A stretch of DNA of 64,000 nucleotides. Source: Arthrobacter sp. U41 (GTDB lineage Bacteria; Actinomycetota; Actinomycetes; Actinomycetales; Micrococcaceae). The notes beneath the pieces were generated by a model, which had not been told where the DNA came from, ran no database searches, and was given only the letters and a program-made list of their open reading frames with translations. This document shows positions 16,405-25,409 of the stretch, one piece after another (the first letter of the stretch is position 1; each line of letters begins with the position of its first letter). The DNA lies in NCBI RefSeq assembly GCF_007679325.1, contig NZ_VEGI01000001.1:1550001-1614000 (forward strand), given 5' to 3'. Both the position numbers and the translations under genes were made by a program.

Positions 16405-17228
16405 GACGGCTTCAGGAACTCGAGGATGGCGGCGGCGGTTTCCTCCGGCGCGCTGCTTTGCGGGAAGTGGCCGGTGGCCGCAAGCCGGACCAGGGTGGCG
16501 TCGGGGAGCTTCGCGTGCAGGTACGTTCCCACGTGGTCCGGTGTGACGACGTCGTCGGTGCTTTGCAGGAGCAGCACGGGGACAGTGACACCGCCCAGCA
16601 GGTGCCGGACGTCGGAGAGGAACGCCACCCGGGCAAAGTCGCGGGCGACGCGGGGGCTGATCCGTCCGAAGCTGCCCTGGATTTCCTGGTCCAGCTCTGG
16701 GGCGTGCGGCGTGTTCATGTAGACGGGCGCCATCGACTCGGCCCAGACGACGTAGTTGGCGTCCAGGGATTCGAAGACGTCGTCAATGTCCTGGCGGGTG
16801 AATCCGCCCGTGTAGCCGTCTTCGGGGTGGTCGAGGTAGCTGGGCGAGGCGGTGACCAGGACCAGGCGGCCGAACCGGCGGCTTTCGTCCCGGACGGCGG
16901 CGCTGACGGCCATCATGGACCCGACGCTGTGGCCGATGAGGGTGGCATCCTCCAGCCCGAGTTCCGCGCAGACCTCCAGCAGGTCATCGACGTAGGCGTC
17001 CAGCCTGGAATAGGTATCCGAATCGTAGGCGGACTGGTCGGAGCCGCCGGACCCCACATGGTCCAGCAGGACCACCCGGTAGCGGTCGGTGAACCAGGGC
17101 AGGATTTTGTGCCACGTCATCTGGTCGGTGCCGAAGCCGTGGGCGAACACCAGGACCGGGGCATCCTCCGGCCCGGACACCTGAACGTTGTTTCGCGTTG
17201 CCGCACCCGCCGCCATCTGCCAACTCAT
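16401..17228 (-). CDS. RsbQ-like alpha/beta hydrolase
   Basis: 275-residue alpha/beta hydrolase. Seen: VLVFAHGFGTDQMTW (oxyanion region), VVLLDHVGSGGSD, nucleophile elbow IGHSVGSMM (GHSxG), the late Asp in STDDVVTPDHVG and His in ATGHFPQSS, completing the triad. Sequence RNNVQVSGPEDAPVLVFAHGFG is characteristic of RsbQ-type hydrolases, which in Bacillus pair with a PAS-bearing phosphatase to signal energy stress. Its stop overlaps the PAS-GGDEF start (ATGA). Start may be 17228 or 17216; AAGGA lies immediately before the first. Cytosolic. Ligand of the module unknown. Confidence 0.88.
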   Translation of the reverse strand: MSWQMAAGAATRNNVQVSGPEDAPVLVFAHGFGTDQMTWHKILPWFTDRYRVVLLDHVGSGGSDQSAYDSDTYSRLDAYVDDLLEVCAELGLEDATLIGHSVGSMMAVSAAVRDESRRFGRLVLVTASPSYLDHPEDGYTGGFTRQDIDDVFESLDANYVVWAESMAPVYMNTPHAPELDQEIQGSFGRISPRVARDFARVAFLSDVRHLLGGVTVPVLLLQSTDDVVTPDHVGTYLHAKLPDATLVRLAATGHFPQSSAPEETAAAILEFLKPS

Positions 17229-17418
17229 TCCTTGATACTCAGCTGTTCGACGCCGCCGATAGGGTTCGACGGCGGACCCGCGCCGTCGCGCTTCCGGGTT
17301 GCCGTTGCGGAAATATCCGTTGGGCGCGTCTGCTGGCGCCGCGTTGCGTTGGGCCAGCCGGTTCTCATAGTAGTCCTGTGGAGCCGGCGGCCGGGGAGGC
17401 ATCACCGCTCCGGCAACG

Positions 17419-18222
17419 TCAAAGGGTTGCTTCTTCTTCCTGTGCCAGCCTGACCATAAGTAGCTCGTCCTCCACCGCGCGGGACGGCCAATAGTCCTTG
17501 GCCAACTCACTTGCCCGGCCTCTGTCTGCTGTCGGGAAGAGCTTGCCGAACAGCCCGGCCGCCTGAAGCATTGCGATCAGCGCCGTGATCCTGGGGTCGG
17601 GCGCCGTGGAAACGGGCTTGGTATCAGGCTTGGCGGGCTCGACGTCGGGCGCCTCGGCAACGGGCTCGGCATCAGGCGTTGCTGCAGCGGGCGCCTCGGC
17701 ATCAGGCGCCGCATCCGGCGTTGCTACGGCCGGCGCCTCGGCATCAGGCTTGGCGGGTTCAGGCGTCGCACCGTTCAGTGCTGCCTGGATCTTTTCCATA
17801 AGCGCTGCCTCCGGAGCGTGGTCCTTCTCCGGGTACCGCACGGTCCGGAACAGGCCCAGATGCCTTGCGCCGACATGTTCCACGATGCCCTGCGCAGCCA
17901 TCCCCTCGTAGACTCGCTGCACTTCGGCGCGGCCCTCCAGCATGGAGACCCACTGCTTGGGTGTGTGCGGCCTGGACTTGCCACGGATGAGTTCCAGTTC
18001 GTGCTGAAAGTCCGTTTGCAGGGCGGCGCCGGTTGCCTTGATGTGCTTCCCCTGCAGCCCGATGGCACCGGTCAGCTCCAGTTCGGCCAGTATTGCCCCG
18101 GCCACAGTGGTTCTGAGTGCAAACACCGGCACTTCAGGTTTGCCGTCCTTGTCATTGGTCGCCAACAACAGGAAGGCCTGGGGAAGGCTCAGTTCCACCG
18201 GTTGAGGTGTTTCAGCATCCAT
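17419..18222 (-). CDS. GOLPH3/VPS74 (GPP34) family protein with repeat linker
   Basis: 267-residue protein. The N-terminal part is the GPP34 fold found in Golgi phosphoprotein 3 and in many actinobacteria: LSLPQAFLLLATNDKDGK, AGAILAELELTGAIGL, WVSMLEGRAEVQRVYEGMAAQGIV, then LGLFRTVRYPEKD. Around residues 152-205 a low-complexity linker of PDAEAPA/ATPDAAP-like repeats is inserted before the C-terminal helices (RITALIAMLQAAGLFGKLF and RASELAKDYWPSRAVEDEL). The bacterial role is unknown; the eukaryotic protein binds phosphoinositide at membranes. Start at 18222 avoids an unconserved upstream extension. A short relict of a related gene lies at 56951-56990. Confidence 0.8.
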   Translation of the reverse strand: MDAETPQPVELSLPQAFLLLATNDKDGKPEVPVFALRTTVAGAILAELELTGAIGLQGKHIKATGAALQTDFQHELELIRGKSRPHTPKQWVSMLEGRAEVQRVYEGMAAQGIVEHVGARHLGLFRTVRYPEKDHAPEAALMEKIQAALNGATPEPAKPDAEAPAVATPDAAPDAEAPAAATPDAEPVAEAPDVEPAKPDTKPVSTAPDPRITALIAMLQAAGLFGKLFPTADRGRASELAKDYWPSRAVEDELLMVRLAQEEEATL

Positions 18223-18330
18223 AGGATCATGGTGGCCCAGTTGGGCCGTCACCACAATGAAGATTTGCAGGCGGGTCGCCAGTCTTTTCGGTGGCCTACC
18301 GTTCGCCACGACTGCTCGAGCACAGGAGAG

Positions 18331-18359
18331 AGGCTTTCCTACAGGATCTAGGAAAGCCT
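18331..18359. promoter_or_regulatory. operator-like inverted repeat before the FCD-GntR gene
   Basis: AGGCTTTCCTA (18331-18341) and TAGGAAAGCCT (18349-18359) are perfect reverse complements around the spacer CAGGATC. The inner part shares spacer and geometry with a second site at 19151-19171 (GATCCAA, TAGGATC, TTGGATC), upstream of the transporter operon. This is what one expects of an autoregulated repressor and its target. The hairpin could also end transcription from the left. Confidence 0.65.
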
Positions 18360-18382
18360 CCCGCGGGCGATAGAATCAGGCC

Positions 18383-19087
18383 ATGAAGAAGTCATCCAGC
18401 ACACCTCCGCTTGGTTTCTCGCGACGCATCCTCCGGGATGAGGTGTACGACTACATCGTTGATGTCCTGCTCGAAGGAGAGCTGGAACCCGGCTCTTCCC
18501 TGAACATCGACTCGCTCGCCCGCCAACTCGACGTCTCCCCCACCCCTGTGCGCGAGGCCCTGGTGCAGCTGGAGCACACCGGCCTCGTGCGGCGCGTTGC
18601 GCTGAAGGGTTACAAGGTTGCTCCGCCGCTCAGCGAAGAGCAGATGAAGGAACTCTTCGACGCCAGGGAGGTTGTGGAGGTCGCAGCGGTCCAGCGCGCC
18701 GCCGGGCACCTCGAGGCGCTGCTGCCTGCGCTGGCGGAGGCCCACGAACAGCATCGCCAGGCCGCAGAGCTGTTCCAGGGCATTGAGCCTGCCGGCCGGA
18801 CTGCCGGCTACCGCAAGTACTTCGAGGCCGACTGGAACTTCCACGAAACCATCCTGCGCAACTGCGGAAACCGCTACCTGCACCAGATGGCCGAGTCCAC
18901 CAGCACCCACACGCACCGCATGAGGCAGAGCGCCAGTGAAGGCTCGGACGACACCGCCCTGGCGCTGGCCGAGCACGAAGCCGTGCTGAAGGCCTTCCAG
19001 CGTGGCGACGTCCCGGCCGCTGCCCAAGCAATGGCGACCCACATCTCCAATGCCCGCACCCGGGCGCTCAAGAAAGACCAGCCGTAA
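18383..19087 (+). CDS. GntR family regulator, FCD subfamily
   Basis: 234-residue transcription factor. Winged helix in residues about 10-75 (RILRDEVYDYIVDVLLEGELEPGSSLNIDSLARQLDVSPTPVREALVQLEHTGLV), then an all-helical FCD ligand domain with the metal/ligand residues pattern DWNFHETILRNCGNRYLHQM and HEAVLKAFQRGD...ATHISNAR. It sits first, in the same direction as the tctCBA catabolic operon, separated by 129 bp that contain a matching operator. Likely a repressor released by the imported acid or its first metabolite. Confidence 0.93.
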   Translation: MKKSSSTPPLGFSRRILRDEVYDYIVDVLLEGELEPGSSLNIDSLARQLDVSPTPVREALVQLEHTGLVRRVALKGYKVAPPLSEEQMKELFDAREVVEVAAVQRAAGHLEALLPALAEAHEQHRQAAELFQGIEPAGRTAGYRKYFEADWNFHETILRNCGNRYLHQMAESTSTHTHRMRQSASEGSDDTALALAEHEAVLKAFQRGDVPAAAQAMATHISNARTRALKKDQP

Positions 19088-19150
19088 CTTTCAGCTCCCC
19101 ACGCGACGACGCTTGCATCTCCGGCATGACCAATGTCACACTGATTCGTA

Positions 19151-19171
19151 GATCCAATAGGATCTTGGATC
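19151..19171. promoter_or_regulatory. operator-like inverted repeat before tctC operon
   Basis: GATCCAA and TTGGATC are perfect arms around TAGGATC, 45 bp upstream of the tctC GTG. The spacer and the arm pattern repeat those of the site at 18331-18359 (shared AGGATCT-A/T-GGA). Predicted target of the FCD-GntR protein encoded just upstream. Confidence 0.65.
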
Positions 19172-19216
19172 GAGTCCCTCCGGGGATCCGCTTTGGTTTG
19201 TCAAAGGAGATAAGAA

Positions 19217-20194
19217 GTGACGAAAGTATCCAAAGTTGTTGGCATTACCGGGATCTGCGCAGCAGGCCTGTTGGCCCTGACCGGGTGCGGAGCATCCACT
19301 GCAGGCGCAGCCCAGGGGCAGGCATTCACTCCCAAGGGTGACGTCACCATGGTGGTCCCCTTCGGAGCGGGCGGTGGCAGCGACCTTTCAGGGCGGGCTA
19401 TCGCAGCCGGACTGGAGGACATCGCAGGCGTCAACATCAACACGGAAAACCGGGAGGGCGGATCCGGAGCTGTTGGCTACGCCAGCTTCCTGGCCCAGGA
19501 CGGCAAGCCCGATCACCTGCTCGCCACCGAGACGGCGATGCTGGCGCTGCCCCTGACCCAGGACGTGCCCTTCACCTACGAGAGCTTCACTCCGATCATG
19601 AAGCTGGGCGATGACTACACGCTCCTGACGGTCAGCCCGGATTCGCCGCATAGGACCTGCGAAGACGTCGTCAAGGCAGCGGGCAGCGGCCGGGTAGTTG
19701 CCGCCGTCTCCGGCGCGACCAGCCTGGACCAGATCGTCTTCACCCTGATCGAGCAGGAGGAAGGCATCAAGTTCGACCGGGTTCCCTACGAATCCGGCAA
19801 TGAGGTGGTTGCCGCTCTTCTGGGCGGCCAGGTGGACGTCATCTCCGTCAACCCCGGTGAGGTCCTTGGCCAGCTTGAGGCCGGCACCCTGAAGCCGCTG
19901 TGCGCCCTCGCAGACAAGCGCTATGAGCTTGAGGCCCTGAAGGACATTCCGACGGCATCCGAACAGGGAATTGACGTGTCGTTTGCGCAGTTCCGCGGAT
20001 TCATCGCGCCGGGCAACATCACGGCCGAACAGAAGCAGTACTGGATTGATGCTGCCAAGAAGTTCGAACAGACCGACGGCTACAAGAAGTACATCGCGGA
20101 CAACGTGCTGCAGCCCAACGCTGTCTACGGCGATGACTTCAAGACGTACCTGGCTGGCAACGCTGAAGACCTCGCCAAGGTGCTGGGCAAGTAA
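19217..20194 (+). CDS. tctC: tripartite tricarboxylate transporter substrate-binding lipoprotein
   Basis: 325-residue Bug/TctC-family receptor. GTG start with an ideal AAGGAGATAAGAA ribosome site. Lipoprotein signal ends in LTGC; the mature protein opens GDVTMVVPFGAGGGSDLSGRAIAAGL and continues with GGSGAVGYASFLAQ and IPTASEQGIDVSFAQFRGFIAPGNI. First structural gene of an operon with tctB, tctA and six enzymes. It differs clearly from the paralogue at 10797-11798, so it should bind another carboxylate, presumably a sugar acid given the enzymes downstream. Confidence 0.93.
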   Translation: MTKVSKVVGITGICAAGLLALTGCGASTAGAAQGQAFTPKGDVTMVVPFGAGGGSDLSGRAIAAGLEDIAGVNINTENREGGSGAVGYASFLAQDGKPDHLLATETAMLALPLTQDVPFTYESFTPIMKLGDDYTLLTVSPDSPHRTCEDVVKAAGSGRVVAAVSGATSLDQIVFTLIEQEEGIKFDRVPYESGNEVVAALLGGQVDVISVNPGEVLGQLEAGTLKPLCALADKRYELEALKDIPTASEQGIDVSFAQFRGFIAPGNITAEQKQYWIDAAKKFEQTDGYKKYIADNVLQPNAVYGDDFKTYLAGNAEDLAKVLGK

Positions 20195-20196
20195 CC

Positions 20197-20742
20197 ATGC
20201 TCTCCGCTATCCAGAGATTTGTACCCAACGCGGTCATCATTGCCCTGGGAATCGGGGCCGCAGCAATGGGTGCCGGCTACGGCGTGCTGGGCGATGACGG
20301 CCGCGTAGGGCCGGGATTCCTTCCCACGGTTGCCGGCGCCTTGATGGCGTTCTTCGCGGCAGTGAACGTGCTGACGTCCGGGAGGAAACAAACGCCGACT
20401 CTGGACAGCGTGGTGGAGGAGCAGGTTCCCGGGTTCCATGACGGGGAAGCTTCCCTGGACCCGGCCGGGGACGGTGGCCTGGACATCCACGGCCGCACCC
20501 AGCGCCAGCGGGACAGGATGCTCTGGACCGTCATCGGCATTGTGCTCGCCACTGTCGCCCTGGTCCCGCTGCTCGGCTTTATGCTCGCCTTCGCCGCCAT
20601 GCTCCTGGTGATCGCCGTCGTCGTCGAACGTCGCAAGATCATGCCTTCCGTGATGGTCAGTGTCGTCACACTCGCCGCGACGTACGCCATCTTCGTTTTG
20701 TTCCTCCGAGTGCCGCTGCCCCAGGGCATCCTCGGAATCTAG
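20197..20742 (+). CDS. tctB: tripartite tricarboxylate transporter small permease
   Basis: 181 residues with four hydrophobic stretches (AVIIALGIGAAAMGAGYGVL, FLPTVAGALMAFFAAVNVL, MLWTVIGIVLATVALVPLLGFM, VVTLAATYAIFVLFL) and a central hydrophilic loop that is longer than in the first TctB. Starts two bases after the tctC stop. Partner of the TctA at 20753. Confidence 0.9.
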   Translation: MLSAIQRFVPNAVIIALGIGAAAMGAGYGVLGDDGRVGPGFLPTVAGALMAFFAAVNVLTSGRKQTPTLDSVVEEQVPGFHDGEASLDPAGDGGLDIHGRTQRQRDRMLWTVIGIVLATVALVPLLGFMLAFAAMLLVIAVVVERRKIMPSVMVSVVTLAATYAIFVLFLRVPLPQGILGI

Positions 20743-20752
20743 GAGAACTCAA

Positions 20753-22255
20753 ATGCTGGACAATCTCATGCTCGGGTTCTCAACCGCGCTGACCTTCGAA
20801 AACCTGTTGTGGTGCTTCGTTGGCGTTCTGGTGGGCACAGTCATCGGTTTGATGCCCGGCCTCGGTTCGACAACGGGCATCGCCATCCTGATCCCCCTGA
20901 CACTGGGCATGGAGCCGGTGACCGCCCTCATCATGCTCGCCGGCATCTACTACGGCGCCCAGTACGGCGGCACCATCACCTCCGTGCTGATCTCCACCCC
21001 CGGCGAAGCCGCCAGTGTGGTCACAACCCTGGACGGGTACCAGATGGCCCGGCAGGGACGGGCCGGTTCCGCCCTGGCCATCGCCGCCATCGGGTCCTTT
21101 ATCGCCGCGATCATTTCACTGGCGCTGCTTATGGCGCTGGCGCCTCCGTTCGCCCAGTTCGCGTTGAACTTTGGCCCCGTGGAGAACCTCTCGATCATGA
21201 TCCTGGGCCTGATCACGGTGGTGAGCTTCGCCGGCGGATCGATGTCCAAGGGCCTCATGATGGTCACCGCCGGGCTGCTCATCAGCACCGTGGGCATCGC
21301 GTCCGGGTTCAGCCAGGCGAGGTTCACGTTCGGCAACGTCAACCTGCTCGGCGGCATCCCGTTTGTTGAAGTCATGATCGGACTTTTCGCGGTTGGCGAG
21401 GTGCTGCACCAGATCCGTGTCGGTGCTGCCGCCCCCATCCGGGCGCGCTTCAAGGACATGGTCATCAGCCGCAAGGAACTCACCAATTCGATGCCGTCAA
21501 TCTTCCGCGGCAGCTTCATTGGCTTCCTGCTCGGCTGCCTGCCCGGCGCCGGATCCACCTTGGCGTCGTTCCTGTCCTACGGGGTGGAGCGCAGGTTCTC
21601 CAGGAACAAGCACAACTTCGGCAAGGGCGCCATTGAAGGCGTGGCGTCACCGGAAAGCGCAAACAACGCCGCCGCCAACGCCAACTTCGTTCCCACCCTG
21701 GCGCTCGGCATCCCCGGTGGAGGCACCACCGCAGTACTCCTCGGCGCGTTCACCATCTACGGCCTCCAGCCGGGGCCGCTTCTCTTCGAACAGCAGCCCA
21801 CCCTCGTCTGGGGACTACTCGTCTCGTTCTTCATCGGCAACGTCATGCTGCTGGTGCTGAACCTGCCGCTCGCGCCGGTGTTCGCCCAGATGCTTCGGAT
21901 TCCTTACGCCTACCTCTACCCGATCATCATCCTCACCAGCCTCGTGGGCGCCTACTCCGTCAGCAACAACATGTTTAGCGTCTGGCTGGTGGTCATCTTC
22001 GGCCTCGTGGGCTTCTTCATGAAGGAACTCGACCTCCCGATCGCACCGCTGGTCCTGGGCGTGGTCCTCGGGCCCCTGCTCGAGAAGTCGCTCGTGCAGA
22101 CCTCCGCCCTGGGCCAGGGAAACTTCATGATCATGTTCCAAAGCCAGATCTCCGTCTCAATCCTGTCGCTTGCACTCCTGCTCGCCGTGGGGCCCTGGCT
22201 TATCGGCCGCTTCAAGTCCACGCCTTCGGACGCAAAGGAACTTACCCATGTATGA
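20753..22255 (+). CDS. tctA: tripartite tricarboxylate transporter large permease
   Basis: 500-residue TctA permease. Diagnostic segments are present: GTVIGLMPGLGSTTGIAILIPLT, GAQYGGTITSVLISTPGEAASV, GCLPGAGSTLASFLSYGVERR and GVASPESANNAAANANFVPTLALGIPGGGTTAVLLG. ATG 20753 is preceded by AGGAGAACTCAA and gives the family length; a longer reading would overlap tctB. Its last codons overlap the start of the TIM-barrel enzyme gene by 8 bp, so uptake and metabolism are co-translated. Confidence 0.95.
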   Translation: MLDNLMLGFSTALTFENLLWCFVGVLVGTVIGLMPGLGSTTGIAILIPLTLGMEPVTALIMLAGIYYGAQYGGTITSVLISTPGEAASVVTTLDGYQMARQGRAGSALAIAAIGSFIAAIISLALLMALAPPFAQFALNFGPVENLSIMILGLITVVSFAGGSMSKGLMMVTAGLLISTVGIASGFSQARFTFGNVNLLGGIPFVEVMIGLFAVGEVLHQIRVGAAAPIRARFKDMVISRKELTNSMPSIFRGSFIGFLLGCLPGAGSTLASFLSYGVERRFSRNKHNFGKGAIEGVASPESANNAAANANFVPTLALGIPGGGTTAVLLGAFTIYGLQPGPLLFEQQPTLVWGLLVSFFIGNVMLLVLNLPLAPVFAQMLRIPYAYLYPIIILTSLVGAYSVSNNMFSVWLVVIFGLVGFFMKELDLPIAPLVLGVVLGPLLEKSLVQTSALGQGNFMIMFQSQISVSILSLALLLAVGPWLIGRFKSTPSDAKELTHV

Positions 22256-23216
22256 CAGCACCAACTGGCCCATCGCCGCAGCACTGCTGCAGTTCCCGGG
22301 CACCAAGCCGGACGGCACCTCGGTGCAGGACGAGCCGGCCGAGGGATGGGCACAGACCCTTCGCGAAGTACGGAACGTGGGGTTCGACGCCGTCGACCTC
22401 ACCGACAGCTGGCTGAAACCCGCGGACCTGCCGGTCCACCGGCTGGCGGAGTTCAAAGACGTCCTCAGCGCCACCGGCCTGAGCACCCCAGTCCTGTCCA
22501 TTGTGCGAACCAGTGTGGTGGATCCGGTGAACGGGGCGGCCAACTTCGACTACACGCTCCGCTCCATCGAAGCAGCCGCGGAACTCGGGGTTGGCACCCT
22601 GTCCCTGGGTCTCCACCAGCCGCTGACGCCGGCGCAGCGCCAGCGCCTGTGGTTCTGGACTGCGGAAGGCGCCGGAGATCCTCCCGGCGACGCCGACACC
22701 TGGCAACTGGCCGTGCAGCGCTTCCGGGAAATCGGAAGGAGGGCCGCCGACTACGGCATGCTGGTGTCCCTCGAACTCTACGAGGACACGTATCTGGGCA
22801 CCGCCGACAGCGCGGTCCGCCTCATTGAGGACATCGGGCTGGCCAATGTCGGCATCAACCCCGACATCGGCAACCTCGTCCGGCTGCACCGGCCCATCGA
22901 GAGCTGGCAGGAGATCCTGCACAAGACCCTGCCCTACACGAACTACTGGCAGGTCAAGAACTACTTCCGGGACGAAAACCCGGACACCGGGTCCGTCACC
23001 TCAAGCCCGGCGCCGCTGGAACTGGGCTTCATCAACTACCGCCAGGCCATCCGCGAAGCACTCTCCGCAGGCTTCACCGGAGTGTTCTGCTGCGAACACT
23101 ACGGCGGCGACGGGCTGGGTGTCAGTGCCATGAACCAGCGCTATCTCCGGACGCTGCTGGAATCCGCGCTGCAGGCGGGCAGCACCGTCCCCTACCTCAA
23201 GGAAAGAGTCTCATGA
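22248..23216 (+). CDS. TIM-barrel sugar phosphate isomerase/epimerase-family enzyme
   Basis: 322-residue cytosolic protein of the xylose-isomerase-like TIM-barrel (AP endonuclease 2) superfamily. Seen: VGFDAVDLTDSWL, GVGTLSLGLHQPL, LVSLELYEDTYLGTADSAVRLIEDIG (metal-site Glu), NVGINPDIGNLVRLHRP (Asp), NYWQVKNYFRDE and a closing FTGVFCCEHYGGDGLG. The family covers isomerases, epimerases and 3-oxo-isoapionate-type decarboxylases. Since the next genes encode an L-erythrulose-type kinase and two isomerases, an enzyme yielding a C4 ketose from the imported acid would fit. Start ATG overlaps tctA; stop overlaps the kinase gene (ATGA). Confidence 0.8.
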   Translation: MYDSTNWPIAAALLQFPGTKPDGTSVQDEPAEGWAQTLREVRNVGFDAVDLTDSWLKPADLPVHRLAEFKDVLSATGLSTPVLSIVRTSVVDPVNGAANFDYTLRSIEAAAELGVGTLSLGLHQPLTPAQRQRLWFWTAEGAGDPPGDADTWQLAVQRFREIGRRAADYGMLVSLELYEDTYLGTADSAVRLIEDIGLANVGINPDIGNLVRLHRPIESWQEILHKTLPYTNYWQVKNYFRDENPDTGSVTSSPAPLELGFINYRQAIREALSAGFTGVFCCEHYGGDGLGVSAMNQRYLRTLLESALQAGSTVPYLKERVS

Positions 23217-24934
23217 CAGCCCTGCAGTCAGATGCGTCCACCTTCGCGGCGGACATGCTCACCGGGTTCGAGGCAGCCAACAGCCAGTACGTGAAAGCCG
23301 TCGACGGCGGCGTCGTGCGGTCCACCGTCATTCCAGACGGCCGGGTGGGCCTGGTGGTGGGCGGAGGATCCGGGCATTACCCCGCCTTCGCCGGTCTGGT
23401 GGGTCCGGGACTCGCCGCCGGCGCAGTCTGCGGCAATATCTTCGCTTCCCCCTCCGCCTCCCAGATCTCCCGCATCGCCCGGACCGTCCACCGCGGCGCC
23501 GGCGTCCTACTGGGATACGGGAACTACGCCGGCGACGTCCTGCACTTCGGCCTGGCCCAGGAACAGCTCCGCGCCGCGGGGATGGACGTCCGTTCGATTG
23601 CAGTGACGGACGACATCGCCAGCGCTCCCCAGGACGAACTCCATAAGCGCCGCGGCATCGCCGGGGACCTGACCGTTTTCAAGGTGGCCGGAGCCGCCGC
23701 CGAAGCCGGGCATACCCTGGACGACGTGGAACAGATCGCGGTCCGCGCCAACCACCGCACCCGGAGCCTGGGCGTCGCGTTCTCCGGCTGCACCCTGCCG
23801 GGCGCCACCAAACCGCTGTTCACAGTCCCCGAAGGCATGATGGCCGTGGGAATGGGCATCCATGGCGAGCCGGGCATTTCCGAGGCACCCCTGCCCACCG
23901 CCGATGAGCTGGCCACGCTCCTGGTCACCGCGCTGCTGCAGGACACGCCCGACAACCCGGGAAACCGCGTCGCGGTGCTCCTCAACGGTCTGGGCACGGT
24001 GAAGTACGACGAACTGTTCGTTCTCTTCGGCAAGATCAACGCCCTGCTGCAGGAAAACGGCTTGGAGGTGGTGCAGCCCGAATGCGGTGAACTGGTCACC
24101 AGCCTGGACATGTCCGGCGTCTCGCTCACCCTGTTCTGGTTGGACGACGACCTGGAATCACTCTGGGCGGCACCCGCCGACTCGCCCGCGTACCGCAAGG
24201 GCAGCATCAGCGCGGAACCGGACCTCGTGGTCCATCAAAAAGTGGACCTCGACGCCGGATCCCCCCTTGAGAGCGACGCCCTCATCTCCGCCGCGCCGAT
24301 CGGTGTCCGCCTGTTCCGGGCAGTGGACGAACTCCTGACCGCGGCCGAACAGGAGCTCGGCGACCTCGATGCGGTGGCCGGAGACGGCGACCACGGCATC
24401 GGCATGCAGAGGGGCGCCCACGCGGCAGCGTGTGCCGCCGAGCACAGCGCGGCCCGCGGCGAGGGCCTCGCCGCCGTCACCCGCGCCGCCGGCGAAGCCT
24501 GGTCCGAACAAGCGGGCGGAACCTCCGGGGCCCTGTGGGGGGCCGCGATCTGCGCGGCCTCCGCATCCCTGCTGCGAACCTCAGTCTTGTCCCAGGACAC
24601 TGCGCTGGCAGCCGTGGACGCCGCGCTCCTGGCCATGCAGTCACTCGGCAAGGCCGAACCCGGGGACAAGACAATGATTGACGCCTTCGTCCCGTTCGCC
24701 GACTCCCTCCGGGCCGGGCTCGCCGACGGGCTCAGCCTGGACCTCGCCTGGGAGAACGCGGCGGCCACGGCCACCGCCGCCGCGGCCGCAACGGCCGGGC
24801 TCAGGCCGAAGCTGGGCAGGGCCCGGCCGCTGGCCGAAAAGAGCCTGGGGCACCCCGACGCCGGTGCCGTATCCCTCGCGATGGTGGTCAGCACCATCGG
24901 CCACAGCATGATGAAGGAAGACACCCATGGATAA
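23213..24934 (+). CDS. dihydroxyacetone kinase-family ketose kinase (DhaK-DhaL fusion)
   Basis: 573-residue ATP-dependent ketose kinase. The DhaK half carries [34 protein letters not shown], the [15 protein letters not shown] segment and MGIHGEPGI, whose His forms a hemiaminal with the ketone. The DhaL half (from about residue 365) has the Mg-ATP motif [11 protein letters not shown] and GGTSGALWG. Fusion of both halves is the ATP-using type. Paired with RpiB-like and TPI-like isomerases it resembles L-erythrulose kinases (LerK) more than glycolytic DHA kinase; specificity cannot be decided by eye. Overlaps both neighbours, so it is tightly coupled. Confidence 0.9.
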   Translation: MTALQSDASTFAADMLTGFEAANSQYVKAVDGGVVRSTVIPDGRVGLVVGGGSGHYPAFAGLVGPGLAAGAVCGNIFASPSASQISRIARTVHRGAGVLLGYGNYAGDVLHFGLAQEQLRAAGMDVRSIAVTDDIASAPQDELHKRRGIAGDLTVFKVAGAAAEAGHTLDDVEQIAVRANHRTRSLGVAFSGCTLPGATKPLFTVPEGMMAVGMGIHGEPGISEAPLPTADELATLLVTALLQDTPDNPGNRVAVLLNGLGTVKYDELFVLFGKINALLQENGLEVVQPECGELVTSLDMSGVSLTLFWLDDDLESLWAAPADSPAYRKGSISAEPDLVVHQKVDLDAGSPLESDALISAAPIGVRLFRAVDELLTAAEQELGDLDAVAGDGDHGIGMQRGAHAAACAAEHSAARGEGLAAVTRAAGEAWSEQAGGTSGALWGAAICAASASLLRTSVLSQDTALAAVDAALLAMQSLGKAEPGDKTMIDAFVPFADSLRAGLADGLSLDLAWENAAATATAAAAATAGLRPKLGRARPLAEKSLGHPDAGAVSLAMVVSTIGHSMMKEDTHG

Positions 24935-25409
24935 GAAACTGCAGACAACGAAACTGCGGATCGTCATCGGATCCGACGACGCCGGGCTCGAGTACAAGGA
25001 GGCGCTCAAAGCGGACCTGCTGGCCCATCCCCTGGTGGGCGAGGTGATCGACGTCGGCGTCACCGGAGCCGAATCCACCGACTACCCCCACATCGCCGTC
25101 GAGGCCGCCCACAAAATTGCCGACGGGCTGGCCGACCGGGGGCTGCTGATCTGCGGCACCGGCCTCGGCGTGGCCATCGCAGCGAACAAGGTCAAAGGCA
25201 TCCGGGCAGGAACAGCGCACGACAGCTACTCGGTGGAGAGACTGGTACTGAGCAACAACGCGCAGATTCTGACCATGGGCCAACGCGTGGTGGGCCTGGA
25301 ACTGGCCCGGCGCCTGACCTCTGAATGGCTCCATTACACTTTCAATCCCGCCTCCGCGTCCGCCGGCAAGGTCGACGCCATCTGCTCCTATGAGGAAGTA
25401 ACCGCATGA
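24927..25409 (+). CDS. RpiB/LacAB family isomerase
   Basis: 160-residue sugar-phosphate aldose-ketose isomerase. Seen: [38 protein letters not shown], the catalytic-Cys loop [23 protein letters not shown] and [27 protein letters not shown]. Classical ribose-5-phosphate isomerase B has DHxG in the first loop; here it is DDAG, a change of a phosphate-binding/ring-opening His region that suggests a non-ribose substrate. In tetritol pathways such proteins interconvert D-erythrulose 4-phosphate and D-erythrose 4-phosphate. Start overlaps the kinase stop by 8 bp. Confidence 0.88.
   Translation: MDKKLQTTKLRIVIGSDDAGLEYKEALKADLLAHPLVGEVIDVGVTGAESTDYPHIAVEAAHKIADGLADRGLLICGTGLGVAIAANKVKGIRAGTAHDSYSVERLVLSNNAQILTMGQRVVGLELARRLTSEWLHYTFNPASASAGKVDAICSYEEVTA

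Noticed and set aside
17226..17510. N-terminal extension of the RsbQ-like hydrolase by about 94 residues
   Set aside because: The extension is basic and unconserved, overlaps the C-terminus of the GOLPH3-like gene in another frame and is longer than the hydrolase family allows.
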